Shown piece after piece: positions 1 through 8,129 of a stretch of 64,000 nt of DNA. The notes below the pieces were generated by a model. It did not search any database, was not told the DNA's origin, and was given only the letters and a program-made list of their open reading frames with translations. Each line of letters begins with the position of its first letter. Position 1 is the first letter of the stretch. Made by a program: the position numbers and the translations under genes. The DNA is from Rhodococcus sp. P1Y (lineage in GTDB: Bacteria > Actinomycetota > Actinomycetes > Mycobacteriales > Mycobacteriaceae), in the NCBI RefSeq assembly GCF_003641205.1, contig NZ_CP032762.1, forward strand, positions 4,732,001 through 4,796,000, given 5' to 3'.

Positions 1-66
1 ACATTTCTGCACTGAGACAACGTTGTCTTCGTGCGTTGGAATCCATTACAACAACAGGAGAAGATC

Positions 67-951
67 ATGAACGAGCTCACCACCCTCGAACGCCGCGGAA
101 TGGCCTCCATCTCCACGCCCGAAGGCAACATGCTCATCGTCGCGGGCGATCAGCGCAACGGCATGAAGGCAGTCATGACCGACGCGCCGGACGGACCGGG
201 CTCGGTCACGTTCGAGCAGCTCGCCGACGCCAAGGCCGACCTGGTTCGCTATCTCGGCAACTACGCGCCTGCAATCCTGCTCGACCCTGAAGTCGCGCTG
301 CCGAAGATCGTCGACGACGCCACCCTCTCGCGGAACACAGCGCTCGTCGTCGGCATGGATGCGTCAGGCTTCGAAGAGACCGGCGGCCTGCGCTACACCC
401 GCTACGTCGACGGCGTGACTCCCCGCGTGGTACGTGACCTCGGTGGCGACGTCGCAAAGATGCTCTTCTACATGCGCCCGGACAAGCAGGGCGCAGATTC
501 TCGCGTGGCCGAGGAGATCCGCGAAATCGTCAAGGCATGCTCGTCGGAGGGTTTGCTTCTCATCGTCGAGATTCTGACCTACAAGCTCGACGGCGAGTCC
601 GACGAGGACTACAAAGCTGGTTTCGGCAAGCTGATTGCAGACTCGGCTCGTATCTCGGTCGAGTGCGGCGCCAAGGTTCTCAAGCTCCCGTACCCGGGTT
701 CGGCGGAAGCCTGCACGGCCGTCACCGGAGCGGCACAGGGCGTTCCGTGGGCAGTGCTGTCCGCGGGCGTCGACCACGAGACGTTCATCGAGCAGGTCCG
801 CACCGCCGTGGCCAACGGTGCGAGCGGCGCGATGGCGGGTCGCTCACTGTGGAAGGACAGCATGGCTGTCTCCGCCGAGACCCGTGAAGATCTTCTCACC
901 AACCGGGCATTGCCCCGGCTGAAAGAACTTGCGGTAGCGGTCAATTCCTGA
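67..951 (+). CDS. LacD/YihT-family class I ketose-bisphosphate-type aldolase
   Basis: The 294-residue product reads as a cytoplasmic TIM-barrel aldolase of the tagatose-bisphosphate (LacD) / sulfofructose-phosphate (YihT) family. Family features are an early GDQRNGMK stretch, the AKVLKLP stretch whose Lys206 lies where the Schiff-base lysine is expected, and a C-terminal SAGVDHETF followed by GASGAMAGRSLW, which is close to the equivalent YihT segment. The ATG at 67 is chosen over upstream in-frame codons because AGGAG lies six bases before it. No sulfoquinovose or tagatose genes are next to it, so the substrate is open. Family is fairly certain; exact reaction is not. Confidence 0.8.
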   Translation: MNELTTLERRGMASISTPEGNMLIVAGDQRNGMKAVMTDAPDGPGSVTFEQLADAKADLVRYLGNYAPAILLDPEVALPKIVDDATLSRNTALVVGMDASGFEETGGLRYTRYVDGVTPRVVRDLGGDVAKMLFYMRPDKQGADSRVAEEIREIVKACSSEGLLLIVEILTYKLDGESDEDYKAGFGKLIADSARISVECGAKVLKLPYPGSAEACTAVTGAAQGVPWAVLSAGVDHETFIEQVRTAVANGASGAMAGRSLWKDSMAVSAETREDLLTNRALPRLKELAVAVNS

Positions 952-963
952 CGCTGCCCCCAG

Positions 964-995
964 GGCCGAGCCCACAGTTCCCGCCGGGCTCGGCC
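964..995. terminator. Hairpin terminator between convergent genes
   Basis: GGCCGAGCCC and GGGCTCGGCC form a perfect 10-bp stem with a 12-base loop between the aldolase stop and the convergent exporter stop. There is no clear T tract, as is common in actinobacteria. It could serve both strands. Confidence 0.65.
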
Positions 996-1001
996 TCGTG
1001 T

Positions 1002-1946
1002 TCAGACGGTCTTCGGCTCACCCAGCTTCACGAAGATCACTCCACCGAGAATAAGCGCCCCGCCGGCCACCTGGATCAGCCGGGGCGTTTCGCCGAGGAG
1101 TAGCCACGCGAAGAGGAGGGCCGACACCACTTCGGTCAGTCCGACGAACGAGGCGAGGCGCGAACCGAGGCGTCTGATCGCCGCGATGCCGCAGACGTAG
1201 GCCAGCGCCGCGGTCACCACACCGAGCCCGAGGATGGACAGCCACCACGGCATCGTCAGACCCGCGAGCAGCACGTCGTCGGCGTTGGCGACGAACGGAA
1301 CGATCCCGACCACGCCCGCCAGCAGCAAAATAGCTCCGCCGCAGAGCAACCCGGCCGCGGCGAGGGTAAGTGGAGGCAGCCCATTGCCCTCGTCCGCGGA
1401 CATGATCCAGTACACCGCGGCGCCGGCCATCGCGCCGAGTGCCCACAGCACCCCGATCGGATCGATGGATGCGCCTGCGACCAGATCGAGGACGAGAACC
1501 AACCCGACTGCCGCCAGAGCGGTACCCCCAACCGTTTTGCGAGTGGGTCGCTGCTTGTGGCGCAACCACATCCACCCGATCACCGCGACCGGGGACGTGA
1601 ATTCGATGAGGATGGCGACACCGACCGGCATGTATCCGACAGCATTGAAGAACGCCAACTGACATCCGGCGACCGCGATGGCACCGTACGCGAGAATGAT
1701 TCCGGCATTGCGCTTCAGCAGGATCCAGCGTCCGCGCAGCGCCAACGCACCAGGTATCAGAAGAACTGCCGCGGCAATGAGAATCCTGCCCGTGACCGCA
1801 GCCCCCGCCGACCACCCGGCGTCGAGCAGGCTTTTTGCCAATGGCCCCGACAGCCCGAATGCCGCCGACGACGCGACGGCGAGGCCGAGTCCCGACGCGA
1901 TCCGGGACGGCGGGGAGGCGGTGATGTCATCAGTCAACGCGGTCAT
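1002..1946 (-). CDS. EamA/DMT-family membrane exporter (RhtA-like)
   Basis: The 314-residue protein has about ten hydrophobic segments in two similar halves, the layout of drug/metabolite transporters with two EamA domains. The first half carries an FFNAVGYMPVGVAILIEFTSP-type stretch, typical of the RhtA amino-acid export branch. It is divergent from a CGNR zinc-finger gene with only 38 bases between the starts. A transporter paired with a CGNR regulator is a common actinobacterial arrangement, so the neighbour probably controls it. The substrate cannot be read from sequence. Confidence 0.85.
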   Translation of the reverse strand: MTALTDDITASPPSRIASGLGLAVASSAAFGLSGPLAKSLLDAGWSAGAAVTGRILIAAAVLLIPGALALRGRWILLKRNAGIILAYGAIAVAGCQLAFFNAVGYMPVGVAILIEFTSPVAVIGWMWLRHKQRPTRKTVGGTALAAVGLVLVLDLVAGASIDPIGVLWALGAMAGAAVYWIMSADEGNGLPPLTLAAAGLLCGGAILLLAGVVGIVPFVANADDVLLAGLTMPWWLSILGLGVVTAALAYVCGIAAIRRLGSRLASFVGLTEVVSALLFAWLLLGETPRLIQVAGGALILGGVIFVKLGEPKTV

Positions 1947-1984
1947 GGGTCATTACGATAAACAGAGCGCTGTAAGGTGTCAAC

Positions 1985-2533
1985 ATGGTTTTCACTCATG
2001 ACACGGAAAGCGCGCTCGCCTCTGCCGTCGCTCTGGTGAACTCGGCCGAGGAACCCGATACGTTGACCAGCCGCGAACAGCTGTCGGCGTTCTTCATCGA
2101 GCAGGGCTACACCGGACGGTTCGACGGTGACCAGGCCGAACTCGATGCAGTGCGGGATCTACGACCCTCGCTTCGCCTGTTGCTCACAAGCGACCGCGAC
2201 GCCGCGGTGGAACTCGTCAACGAGATCCTGGCCGGCGCCGACGCCCTGCCGCGCCTTGTACGTCACGGCGACATGGACTGGCATCTTCATGCCGTCAGCG
2301 ACGACAGCCCGCTTGCGCAGCGAATCGCAGTCGAAACTGCGATGGCGATGATCGACGTCATCCGAGCCGACGAACTCTCACGCCTCGACCTCTGCGCCGC
2401 AGACTGCGACGGCATCGTTCTCGATCTCTCACGCAATCGTTCCCGCAAGTTCTGCAGTACTGCGTGCGGAAATCGAACCGCGGTGGCGGCGTACCGATCT
2501 CGGAACGCGGCTTCGCCGCCCGTGCGTGAATAA
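1985..2533 (+). CDS. CGNR zinc-finger (ABATE-type) regulator
   Basis: The 182-residue protein has an N-terminal region like the ABATE domain (residues 1-130) and a C-terminal treble-clef-like zinc finger. The finger has paired Cys in CAADC near residue 138 and the hallmark FCSTACGNR followed by AAYRSR. Members of this family are treated as stress-linked DNA-binding regulators. It is divergent from the EamA exporter and is probably its regulator. The ATG at 1985 directly follows the short shared promoter region. The end of the gene overlaps the first hairpin of a repeated intergenic element. Confidence 0.82.
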   Translation: MVFTHDTESALASAVALVNSAEEPDTLTSREQLSAFFIEQGYTGRFDGDQAELDAVRDLRPSLRLLLTSDRDAAVELVNEILAGADALPRLVRHGDMDWHLHAVSDDSPLAQRIAVETAMAMIDVIRADELSRLDLCAADCDGIVLDLSRNRSRKFCSTACGNRTAVAAYRSRNAASPPVRE

Positions 2534-2611
2534 GTACCGCCGAACGTAGCTACCCACGCACGACCCTCGTGCGCGCGTAATTACCTCCGGGTGTCACTAC
2601 GCGCGCACGGG
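2522..2611. repeat. Paired-hairpin intergenic repeat, copy 1
   Basis: Two adjacent inverted repeats lie between the CGNR gene and the convergent DUF998 gene. The first (2522-2563) is imperfect, with GTGCGTG and CACGCAC ends. The second has perfect 12-bp arms CGTGCGCGCGTA (2568-2579) and TACGCGCGCACG (2598-2609). Closely related hairpins occur at 6062-6162 and 14944-14989, so this is a dispersed REP-like family and not just a terminator. Confidence 0.75.
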
Positions 2612-3274
2612 CCGCGCAGCGGCACGCACCCACAGCGCCAGCGAGATCAGCGCCGCCACTTCGGCAACCACCAGGATTCGTTCGACGTAGCCGAGCGTGA
2701 CGACGCGATACCACGGCGTGGAGGTCGTCAGGCCGATCACCAATGCGTAGACGATCGGCGACAAAGTGGCCACCGACAGCGCCGCCAACGACGCCGTCAC
2801 CCGTGCCCAGGTCTTCCACCGGGTATCCCGAAGCCAGGGAATCGCGAACGCCAGCACGGCGATCGGAATACTCACGAACGCCACGGCTGCGCCGAGCCGG
2901 TGGATCGCTCCCCCGATCCCGAGCGTGGCGTCGTTGCTCCAGTCCTGCTTGGGCACTGCCACGACAGCAACGAGCCCAACCGTCCACAGCGTCAGCGCGA
3001 TAGCGGCGACAGACGTCGCGGGCATAAGGGAGAACCGAATCGCCGAGACGAGAGTCGCCGCCGATCCTAGGGCAAGGGCCAGAACCCCTGCGGTGAACAC
3101 CCACTGCTGCGCACCGAGCCCGTATTCGCTGATCGTCCGCCGCAGGTGTGCCGCGTTACTGGACGCGGTGTGCAGATCGAGTGCGAGAACGACGAATGCG
3201 CCGAGGACGATGGACAGTGCCCCGAACGAAGCAGGCCTGAGAATGCGGTGGGTATCGAGCGTCACCGCTTCCAC
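2597..3274 (-). CDS. DUF998 family membrane protein
   Basis: The 225-residue protein has about six hydrophobic segments and the DUF998 pattern: an early ISEYGLG motif after the first helix, then a charged loop ending in GAIHRLGA before the third helix. The family is uncharacterised and predicted to sit in the cytoplasmic membrane. A second DUF998 gene lies at 40942-41550. The gene stands alone, and its 3' end runs into the intergenic hairpin repeat. Confidence 0.75.
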   Translation of the reverse strand: MEAVTLDTHRILRPASFGALSIVLGAFVVLALDLHTASSNAAHLRRTISEYGLGAQQWVFTAGVLALALGSAATLVSAIRFSLMPATSVAAIALTLWTVGLVAVVAVPKQDWSNDATLGIGGAIHRLGAAVAFVSIPIAVLAFAIPWLRDTRWKTWARVTASLAALSVATLSPIVYALVIGLTTSTPWYRVVTLGYVERILVVAEVAALISLALWVRAAARPVRA

Positions 3275-3292
3275 TGTGCCCGAAAGTTCGAC

Positions 3293-3706
3293 TCACGGCT
3301 CCCGAGCGGCGCGCACGTCACACACGTCGAACATGCCTCGCTCCACCGCATCCACGAGTAATCGGGGAAGCACGTACAGCAGATACGAGCGAAGCTTGTC
3401 GATGAGTGCGAGTCCGACCGCGCCGTGGGTGCTGAGGTAGGCAGTCAGGTGTCGATGATTCGGGTCGGGCACGGTCCGCAGGTCAGCAAGACCCGCCCAA
3501 GCCACGTCCGTTCGGTTGTACGTCAGTTCTTGCAGACGTTCCCACATGGCATCGGCAACCGCCTGGCGCAGGCGCTTGCCATCGACGTCCGCCGAGCACG
3601 TGCAGCGCGCGACCACGATCTCGCACACCGAGAGATACGGCGGGATCGGAGAGGTCATGAACGTCGACCATCTCGGGTCCGGCTGCGTGATATCGGGATC
3701 GACCAT
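3293..3706 (-). CDS. Hypothetical protein downstream of a LuxR-type HTH gene
   Basis: The 137-residue product is not recognised. It is soluble, with a Cys pair (RCTC) near residue 35 and a charged, helical middle. The chosen start has AGGT five bases upstream; a second start at 3658 is possible. It begins 17 bases after the LuxR-type gene on the same strand, so the two are probably co-transcribed. Confidence 0.5.
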   Translation of the reverse strand: MVDPDITQPDPRWSTFMTSPIPPYLSVCEIVVARCTCSADVDGKRLRQAVADAMWERLQELTYNRTDVAWAGLADLRTVPDPNHRHLTAYLSTHGAVGLALIDKLRSYLLYVLPRLLVDAVERGMFDVCDVRAAREP

Positions 3707-3723
3707 GCGGACCTACGACGACG

Positions 3724-4011
3724 TCATAGCTCGTCGAGTCCGATCAGTCCATCCTGAACGGCTCGCGCCAGCAACGCGGCCTTGGTCGACGCGGGCCGAC
3801 CCACACCCGAGTATTTAGCGCGAATCCGGCTGAGGTGCGTATTGACGGTGCCTGGCGCAATGAAAAGAGCCTCGGATACCGCCGTCTTGTGGTCGTTCGT
3901 GATCCACGCAAGAAGTACTTCCACCTCTCGCGCGCTGAGGCCGGGGTCGGTGCGGCGGGGCGTCCAGGTGAAGGAAGAACTGAATCCGGTGAGGGAGGTG
4001 GCGACGCTCAT
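3724..4011 (-). CDS. Stand-alone LuxR-type helix-turn-helix protein
   Basis: The roughly 95-residue product is almost entirely a LuxR/NarL C-terminal DNA-binding domain: LSAREVEVLLAWI, then a recognition helix region with APGTVNTHLSRIRAKY. There is no receiver or sensor domain. The start at 4011 is chosen because AAAGGA lies just upstream; an in-frame start at 4083 would add 24 residues with no clear ribosome site. It is probably co-transcribed with the small gene downstream. It could be a small regulator working with an unlinked sensor. Confidence 0.7.
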   Translation of the reverse strand: MSVATSLTGFSSSFTWTPRRTDPGLSAREVEVLLAWITNDHKTAVSEALFIAPGTVNTHLSRIRAKYSGVGRPASTKAALLARAVQDGLIGLDEL

Positions 4012-4229
4012 AGCGATGTCCTTTTGTCCGGGCGACATCCGTCCTTCGACGGTGACGCGAGTGCGCGGGCAGTCACCATGCAATCCCAGCGTGGCCGACG
4101 GGTCACTCCGAGTAGTGAGTGCATCGACGCTCGAGTGACAGCAACCACTCTCATCGACGCTGGGAACTGCACGAACATGTCGTACAGTGACGATTCACAG
4201 GGGTCGATACGGGCATCAGGGGGTAGACG

Positions 4230-5468
4230 TTGGCCGAGGACGCAACACGAGTCCTGTTCGTCGATGCGGGTGTTCGCGCCCTCATCCAGCAGCCCCGGCA
4301 GGTACTCGAACGCGGACTTCGCAGCGAGGACATCGTCAATCAGGCGAACGCGTCGCAAGCCACCTTCTTCCGAAAGTTCAGCACCAAATCGGAGTTCATC
4401 GAAGCCGTCGTCGCCAAGCTCACCGAAGCGGAACGTAGTTCGGTCGACACCGTCAGGGACGACGTCCTAGCCCGAATGAAGGCAAACGAGGGCAACCTGC
4501 GCCCTACGGTCATTTCGCTGGTCGCGGACTCGTTCGCGAACCTCACCGACGAGGCGATCACGGCCACCGACTCCCTGGCCCGCGTCTTCGGCAATACCTA
4601 CGCGATCAAGAGCAACTACGCGCGACGGGACGCCTTGGTGCTCGCAGTGTTCGAGGCCCTGTTCGAGAGAAGTGATGCCGCCCTGCGGCGACCGTTCACC
4701 ACCCGCACGCTCGCGATGTCCGTCGTCGCCCTGCTCGACGGCTTCCGCATCCGCAGCAGCGCCGACCCAGCTGCAGTCACCGCCGACGTCGTGTCCGACG
4801 CGATCCTTGCTCTTCTGAGTTCTACGGTCGACACCTCGGGCGGCCACGAGCACCTCGACGACATGGTCGAGCCGATCGAAGGATCGGCGCCGAGGGCGGT
4901 TCCCCGAGACCCTCGTGCAGCCATCATCGCTGCAGCCCGCACCGAATTCGGCAAGCGGGGTTACTTCATGACACGTCTGGACGATATTGCCGACGACGCA
5001 GGCGTTCCTCGCGACGCGATGAAAAGGCTGTTTCCGACCAAGCCTCACATCCTCGTCGCCGCGCTGCAATCGAGGGTCGACGCGTTACGAGAGAGCGTTG
5101 CCGACGACCTGCTCATCGGTCTGGACGAGCTCACGATCATGAACAACTTTCTGCTTCGCTGCGCGCAACTCGCGGCCGACGAAAATGCGTTCATGGATGC
5201 ACTTCTCGTCGCGGTCGCTCACGACACCTACGGCGAGCCCGAAGGGCTGTTGTCGGTCAAGCAGAAGCTGAACATCCCTGCCATCATCGGGCCGATCATT
5301 CAGCAAGGCCAGGACAACGGAACGCTCGCACCTATCGGCACTCCCGTCGACCTCGCGGCCGGAATCACCAACACATTGCTGATGCGATGCTTCACCCGGC
5401 GAAATGTCAGCCCCGAGGAGAATGCGACGTTCATCGGAAACCTATTGCTGCGCGGTCTGTCTCAGTAG
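4230..5468 (+). CDS. Tandem TetR-type regulator with two TetR domains
   Basis: The 412-residue protein contains two TetR-like units in one chain. The first helix-turn-helix is near residues 20-60 (ANASQATFFRKFSTKSEF). The second, more canonical, is near residues 230-280 (RGYFMTRLDDIADDAGV then FPTKPHIL). Each is followed by an all-helical ligand-domain-like region. TetR proteins normally act as dimers of about 200 residues, so this is a covalent duplication. The start is TTG at 4230, six bases after a G-rich ribosome site. The 3' end overlaps the convergent reductase gene by seven bases. Confidence 0.8.
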   Translation: MAEDATRVLFVDAGVRALIQQPRQVLERGLRSEDIVNQANASQATFFRKFSTKSEFIEAVVAKLTEAERSSVDTVRDDVLARMKANEGNLRPTVISLVADSFANLTDEAITATDSLARVFGNTYAIKSNYARRDALVLAVFEALFERSDAALRRPFTTRTLAMSVVALLDGFRIRSSADPAAVTADVVSDAILALLSSTVDTSGGHEHLDDMVEPIEGSAPRAVPRDPRAAIIAAARTEFGKRGYFMTRLDDIADDAGVPRDAMKRLFPTKPHILVAALQSRVDALRESVADDLLIGLDELTIMNNFLLRCAQLAADENAFMDALLVAVAHDTYGEPEGLLSVKQKLNIPAIIGPIIQQGQDNGTLAPIGTPVDLAAGITNTLLMRCFTRRNVSPEENATFIGNLLLRGLSQ

Positions 5469-5989
5469 ACGACGCGATACCAGCCCTCGGTCTCGTCCGG
5501 CAACGGCTCCAGTTGGATTTCGGCCCCACCAGGTTTGTCGAACAACCGAGTTCCGTCGCCCAACAGGATCGGAACGGTGAAGACGAGAATCTCGTCGAGC
5601 AGCTGTTCCTCGATGCATTGACGGGCCACGTCGGCGCCGAGGATGTTGACGTAGTTCTCCCCTGCCGCGTTCTTTGCCCGATGCACGGCGTCGTGCAGAT
5701 CGGTGGACACCTCGACGCCAGGGATCGGGTTGTCCGGAGGACGATGTGTCAGGAGTACAACCGGGCCGTCGTACTGGCCACCGAAGGCGCCTTCTGCGTC
5801 GGTCCCACGATTGGGATCGTCGCCGAAGAACGTCACTGCGCCGCAGAGAATTGCGCCGACCTGCGTCAGTAGCCGATCCGCTGTGTCGTTCTCCTCGCTC
5901 GCGTATTGGCTGAGCCACGACATGTCACCGCCGGCGCCCGCGATGAACCCGTCGAGCGACATGGTCGCCGAATACAGAAGCTTGGCCAT
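5462..5989 (-). CDS. RibD/DHFR-like reductase family protein
   Basis: The 175-residue protein starts with the family pattern LLYSATMSLDGFIAG and later has a GQYDGPVVLLTHR stretch and an ILGADVARQ nucleotide-binding loop. It matches the RibD C-terminal / dihydrofolate-reductase-like family, small NADPH-dependent reductases whose substrates are often unknown. A related protein is encoded at 41547-42128. It is convergent with the tandem TetR gene, overlapping by seven bases. Confidence 0.78.
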   Translation of the reverse strand: MAKLLYSATMSLDGFIAGAGGDMSWLSQYASEENDTADRLLTQVGAILCGAVTFFGDDPNRGTDAEGAFGGQYDGPVVLLTHRPPDNPIPGVEVSTDLHDAVHRAKNAAGENYVNILGADVARQCIEEQLLDEILVFTVPILLGDGTRLFDKPGGAEIQLEPLPDETEGWYRVVY

Positions 5990-6061
5990 GATGATCCTTT
6001 CCTAGGTCGTCATGATGTACGACTCGGAGAGCGGGCGAAGATCATCGTTGGATTGCCGACG

Positions 6062-6162
6062 GTGCGTGAATAGTGACACCCCGCGGTCATTACGCGCGCA
6101 CGACCTGCTCACCGGGTCGTGCGCGGGTAATTACGTTCGGCTGTCACTACGCGCGCACGGGC
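6062..6162. repeat. Paired-hairpin intergenic repeat, copy 2
   Basis: Two consecutive imperfect inverted repeats, 6062-6101 and 6117-6160, have arm ends GTGCGTGAATA / TACGCGCGCAC and CGTGCGCGGGTA / TACGCGCGCACG. Layout and sequence match the copy at 2522-2611. It lies upstream of the thioesterase gene. Confidence 0.75.
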
Positions 6163-6224
6163 GCGAAGCGCCTTTCGGCTACTATGACGCGCAGCATAGA
6201 ACCGCTCGCCAACCCAGGAGCCCG

Positions 6225-7034
6225 ATGTCCGACGCCACCGCCCCACACCCGTTCGACGACGCCCTCGAGCTGGAAAGACTCAGCCCCGGCACTTACATCG
6301 GTAGGACGTCTGCGCCGTACAACAACATGGTCGGGCCGTTCGGCGGGCTCACTGCAGCGACGTTCATCCGCGCGATCGAGAGGCACCCCGACCGCCTCGG
6401 CGACCCGATTTCTCTGACCATCAACTTCGCGGGACCGGTCGCCGAAGGCGAGTTCGAAATAACTACACGCGCGGTGCGTACGAACCGCAGCAATCAACAC
6501 TGGTATCTCGAGCTCAGTCAGAACGGCGAGATCGCCACGACAGCAACAGCAGTGTTCGGTAAGCGTCGCGAAACGTGGGACGACGACGAAGCCACTGCCC
6601 CAGCAGCACCCGCGCCCTCCGAACTAGAGCTCGGTGGGTTCCCGGAGTTCATCGCCTGGGCTCGAAACTACGAGATGCGTTTCGCTGCAGGCGCATTGAG
6701 CGAGGAGAAGTCCGAGGACTCGACCATCACGCTGTGGGTTCGCGACACACCCTCCCGGCCATTGGACTTCGCCTCGCTCACCTCGATAGCGGACATCTTC
6801 TACCCGAGGGTCTTCCAGCGTCTCGGAACCTACGTTCCCGCAGGCACGATCTCACTGACCATCCACTACTTCGCTACAGCCGAGGATCTGAAAACGCAGG
6901 CCGATTCGTACGTCCTCGCCCATGCGCAGTCGCGTCGCTTCCACAAGGGCTACTTCGACCAGTCCGCCGAACTATGGGGAAGCGACGAGAAGCTTTTGGC
7001 CACAAGCCATCAGGTGGTGTACTACAAGGTCTGA
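6225..7034 (+). CDS. Acyl-CoA thioesterase family (double hotdog) protein
   Basis: The 269-residue protein resembles TesB-like/4HBT_3 thioesterases. It has an N-terminal hotdog half with APYNNMVGPFGGLTAATF, a central linker rich in Ala and Pro, and a C-terminal half with an ASLTSIADIFYPRVFQ helix and a closing SHQVVYYK strand. Such enzymes hydrolyse acyl-CoA in the cytoplasm. The start at 6225 is preceded by AGGAG. The gene overlaps the convergent dehydrogenase by 13 bases. Confidence 0.75.
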   Translation: MSDATAPHPFDDALELERLSPGTYIGRTSAPYNNMVGPFGGLTAATFIRAIERHPDRLGDPISLTINFAGPVAEGEFEITTRAVRTNRSNQHWYLELSQNGEIATTATAVFGKRRETWDDDEATAPAAPAPSELELGGFPEFIAWARNYEMRFAAGALSEEKSEDSTITLWVRDTPSRPLDFASLTSIADIFYPRVFQRLGTYVPAGTISLTIHYFATAEDLKTQADSYVLAHAQSRRFHKGYFDQSAELWGSDEKLLATSHQVVYYKV

Positions 7035-8077
7035 CGCGGGTCTACCAGCACCTTGGCGTGGACGCTTTTCCCGGAGTCGAGCTCGTCGAACATCGCAGTC
7101 AAGCCATCGAGTCCGATGGTTCCGGTGTGAAGCGACAGGACGTCGATTCGCTTCTCGGCGATCGCCGTCATCGATCCGACGAAATCCTCGTGCGAGTACG
7201 CGAGCGAGCCGATGACCGTCAGCTCCCGGCTCTGCCAGTCGCCGTAGCTGACCTGCGAATCGGTCCCGGGGTATCCGAGAAGTGACAGGATCCCTCCGCG
7301 CCGCACCAACTCGGCGGACGGCTGTAAAAGGCTTGCGACGCCGGTGCATTCGAAGAGCACGTCGGCACCGAGTCCATTGGTGGCCTCGCGGAGAACACGG
7401 TTCAGGTCAGCCGGTTCGACCACATCGGTGAAACCCAGTTTCACGGCCTGCTCGCGGCGGTGTGGTGACGGTTCCGAGACGATCACGCGTCCGGCGCCCG
7501 CATTTCGAGCGTGCTGAGCAGTCAACAGCCCTATTGGCCCGGCGCCCTGCACAACGACTGTGGATCCGAGTGTCATCGCAGTTCGCTTGACCGCGTGAAA
7601 CGTCACCGTGGCAGGTTCGACGAGCGCGGCTTCTTCGTCGGTGAGTACATCGGGAACGGGGATGACCCTGCGTGCAGAGACCGACAACGTGGTACCGAAC
7701 CCGCCGTGTGCAGGTGCGTCGTCAGTGATGCCGTTGGCCTCGGCGAACGCGAGATCGCACTGGGCAGCGTGCCCTGCCGTGCACTGAGGGCAGCGACCAC
7801 AAGCGGGACCGACGCCGCCGACAACACGCTGACCGACAGCAATCGTCGTGACATCTCTGCCTACAGCGGTGACCGTTCCGGTCCATTCGTGACCGAACAC
7901 CGCAGGCGGGAGGGCCGCCGAGGAGTACCCGTGGGTGTCGGTCGCGCAGATGCCGCAGTACCGAATATCGACGACTACACCGTCGTCCGCGGGCGTCGGC
8001 ACCTGTGCTTCTTCGACGGTTTCCGCCTGTTCGGGGGCGACGATGCGCATGTAACGATTGGCTTCCAGCACGGACAT
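7022..8077 (-). CDS. Zinc-dependent medium-chain alcohol dehydrogenase
   Basis: The 351-residue protein has the medium-chain dehydrogenase layout. Catalytic zinc ligands lie in CGICATD and GHEW. A structural zinc cluster reads CGRCPQC then a Cys seven residues on. A Rossmann segment GAGPIGLL follows near residue 175. It should oxidise or reduce an alcohol, polyol or amino alcohol with NAD(P). An in-frame start at 8167 exists but adds a non-family N-terminus. The start at 8077 is preferred, though its ribosome site is weak. The substrate is not evident. Confidence 0.85.
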   Translation of the reverse strand: MSVLEANRYMRIVAPEQAETVEEAQVPTPADDGVVVDIRYCGICATDTHGYSSAALPPAVFGHEWTGTVTAVGRDVTTIAVGQRVVGGVGPACGRCPQCTAGHAAQCDLAFAEANGITDDAPAHGGFGTTLSVSARRVIPVPDVLTDEEAALVEPATVTFHAVKRTAMTLGSTVVVQGAGPIGLLTAQHARNAGAGRVIVSEPSPHRREQAVKLGFTDVVEPADLNRVLREATNGLGADVLFECTGVASLLQPSAELVRRGGILSLLGYPGTDSQVSYGDWQSRELTVIGSLAYSHEDFVGSMTAIAEKRIDVLSLHTGTIGLDGLTAMFDELDSGKSVHAKVLVDPRQTL

Positions 8078-8129
8078 GACGGCTACTTTCTTTATAGGCA
8101 CTCCACCTAGGAACACCGCCATCCTACGC

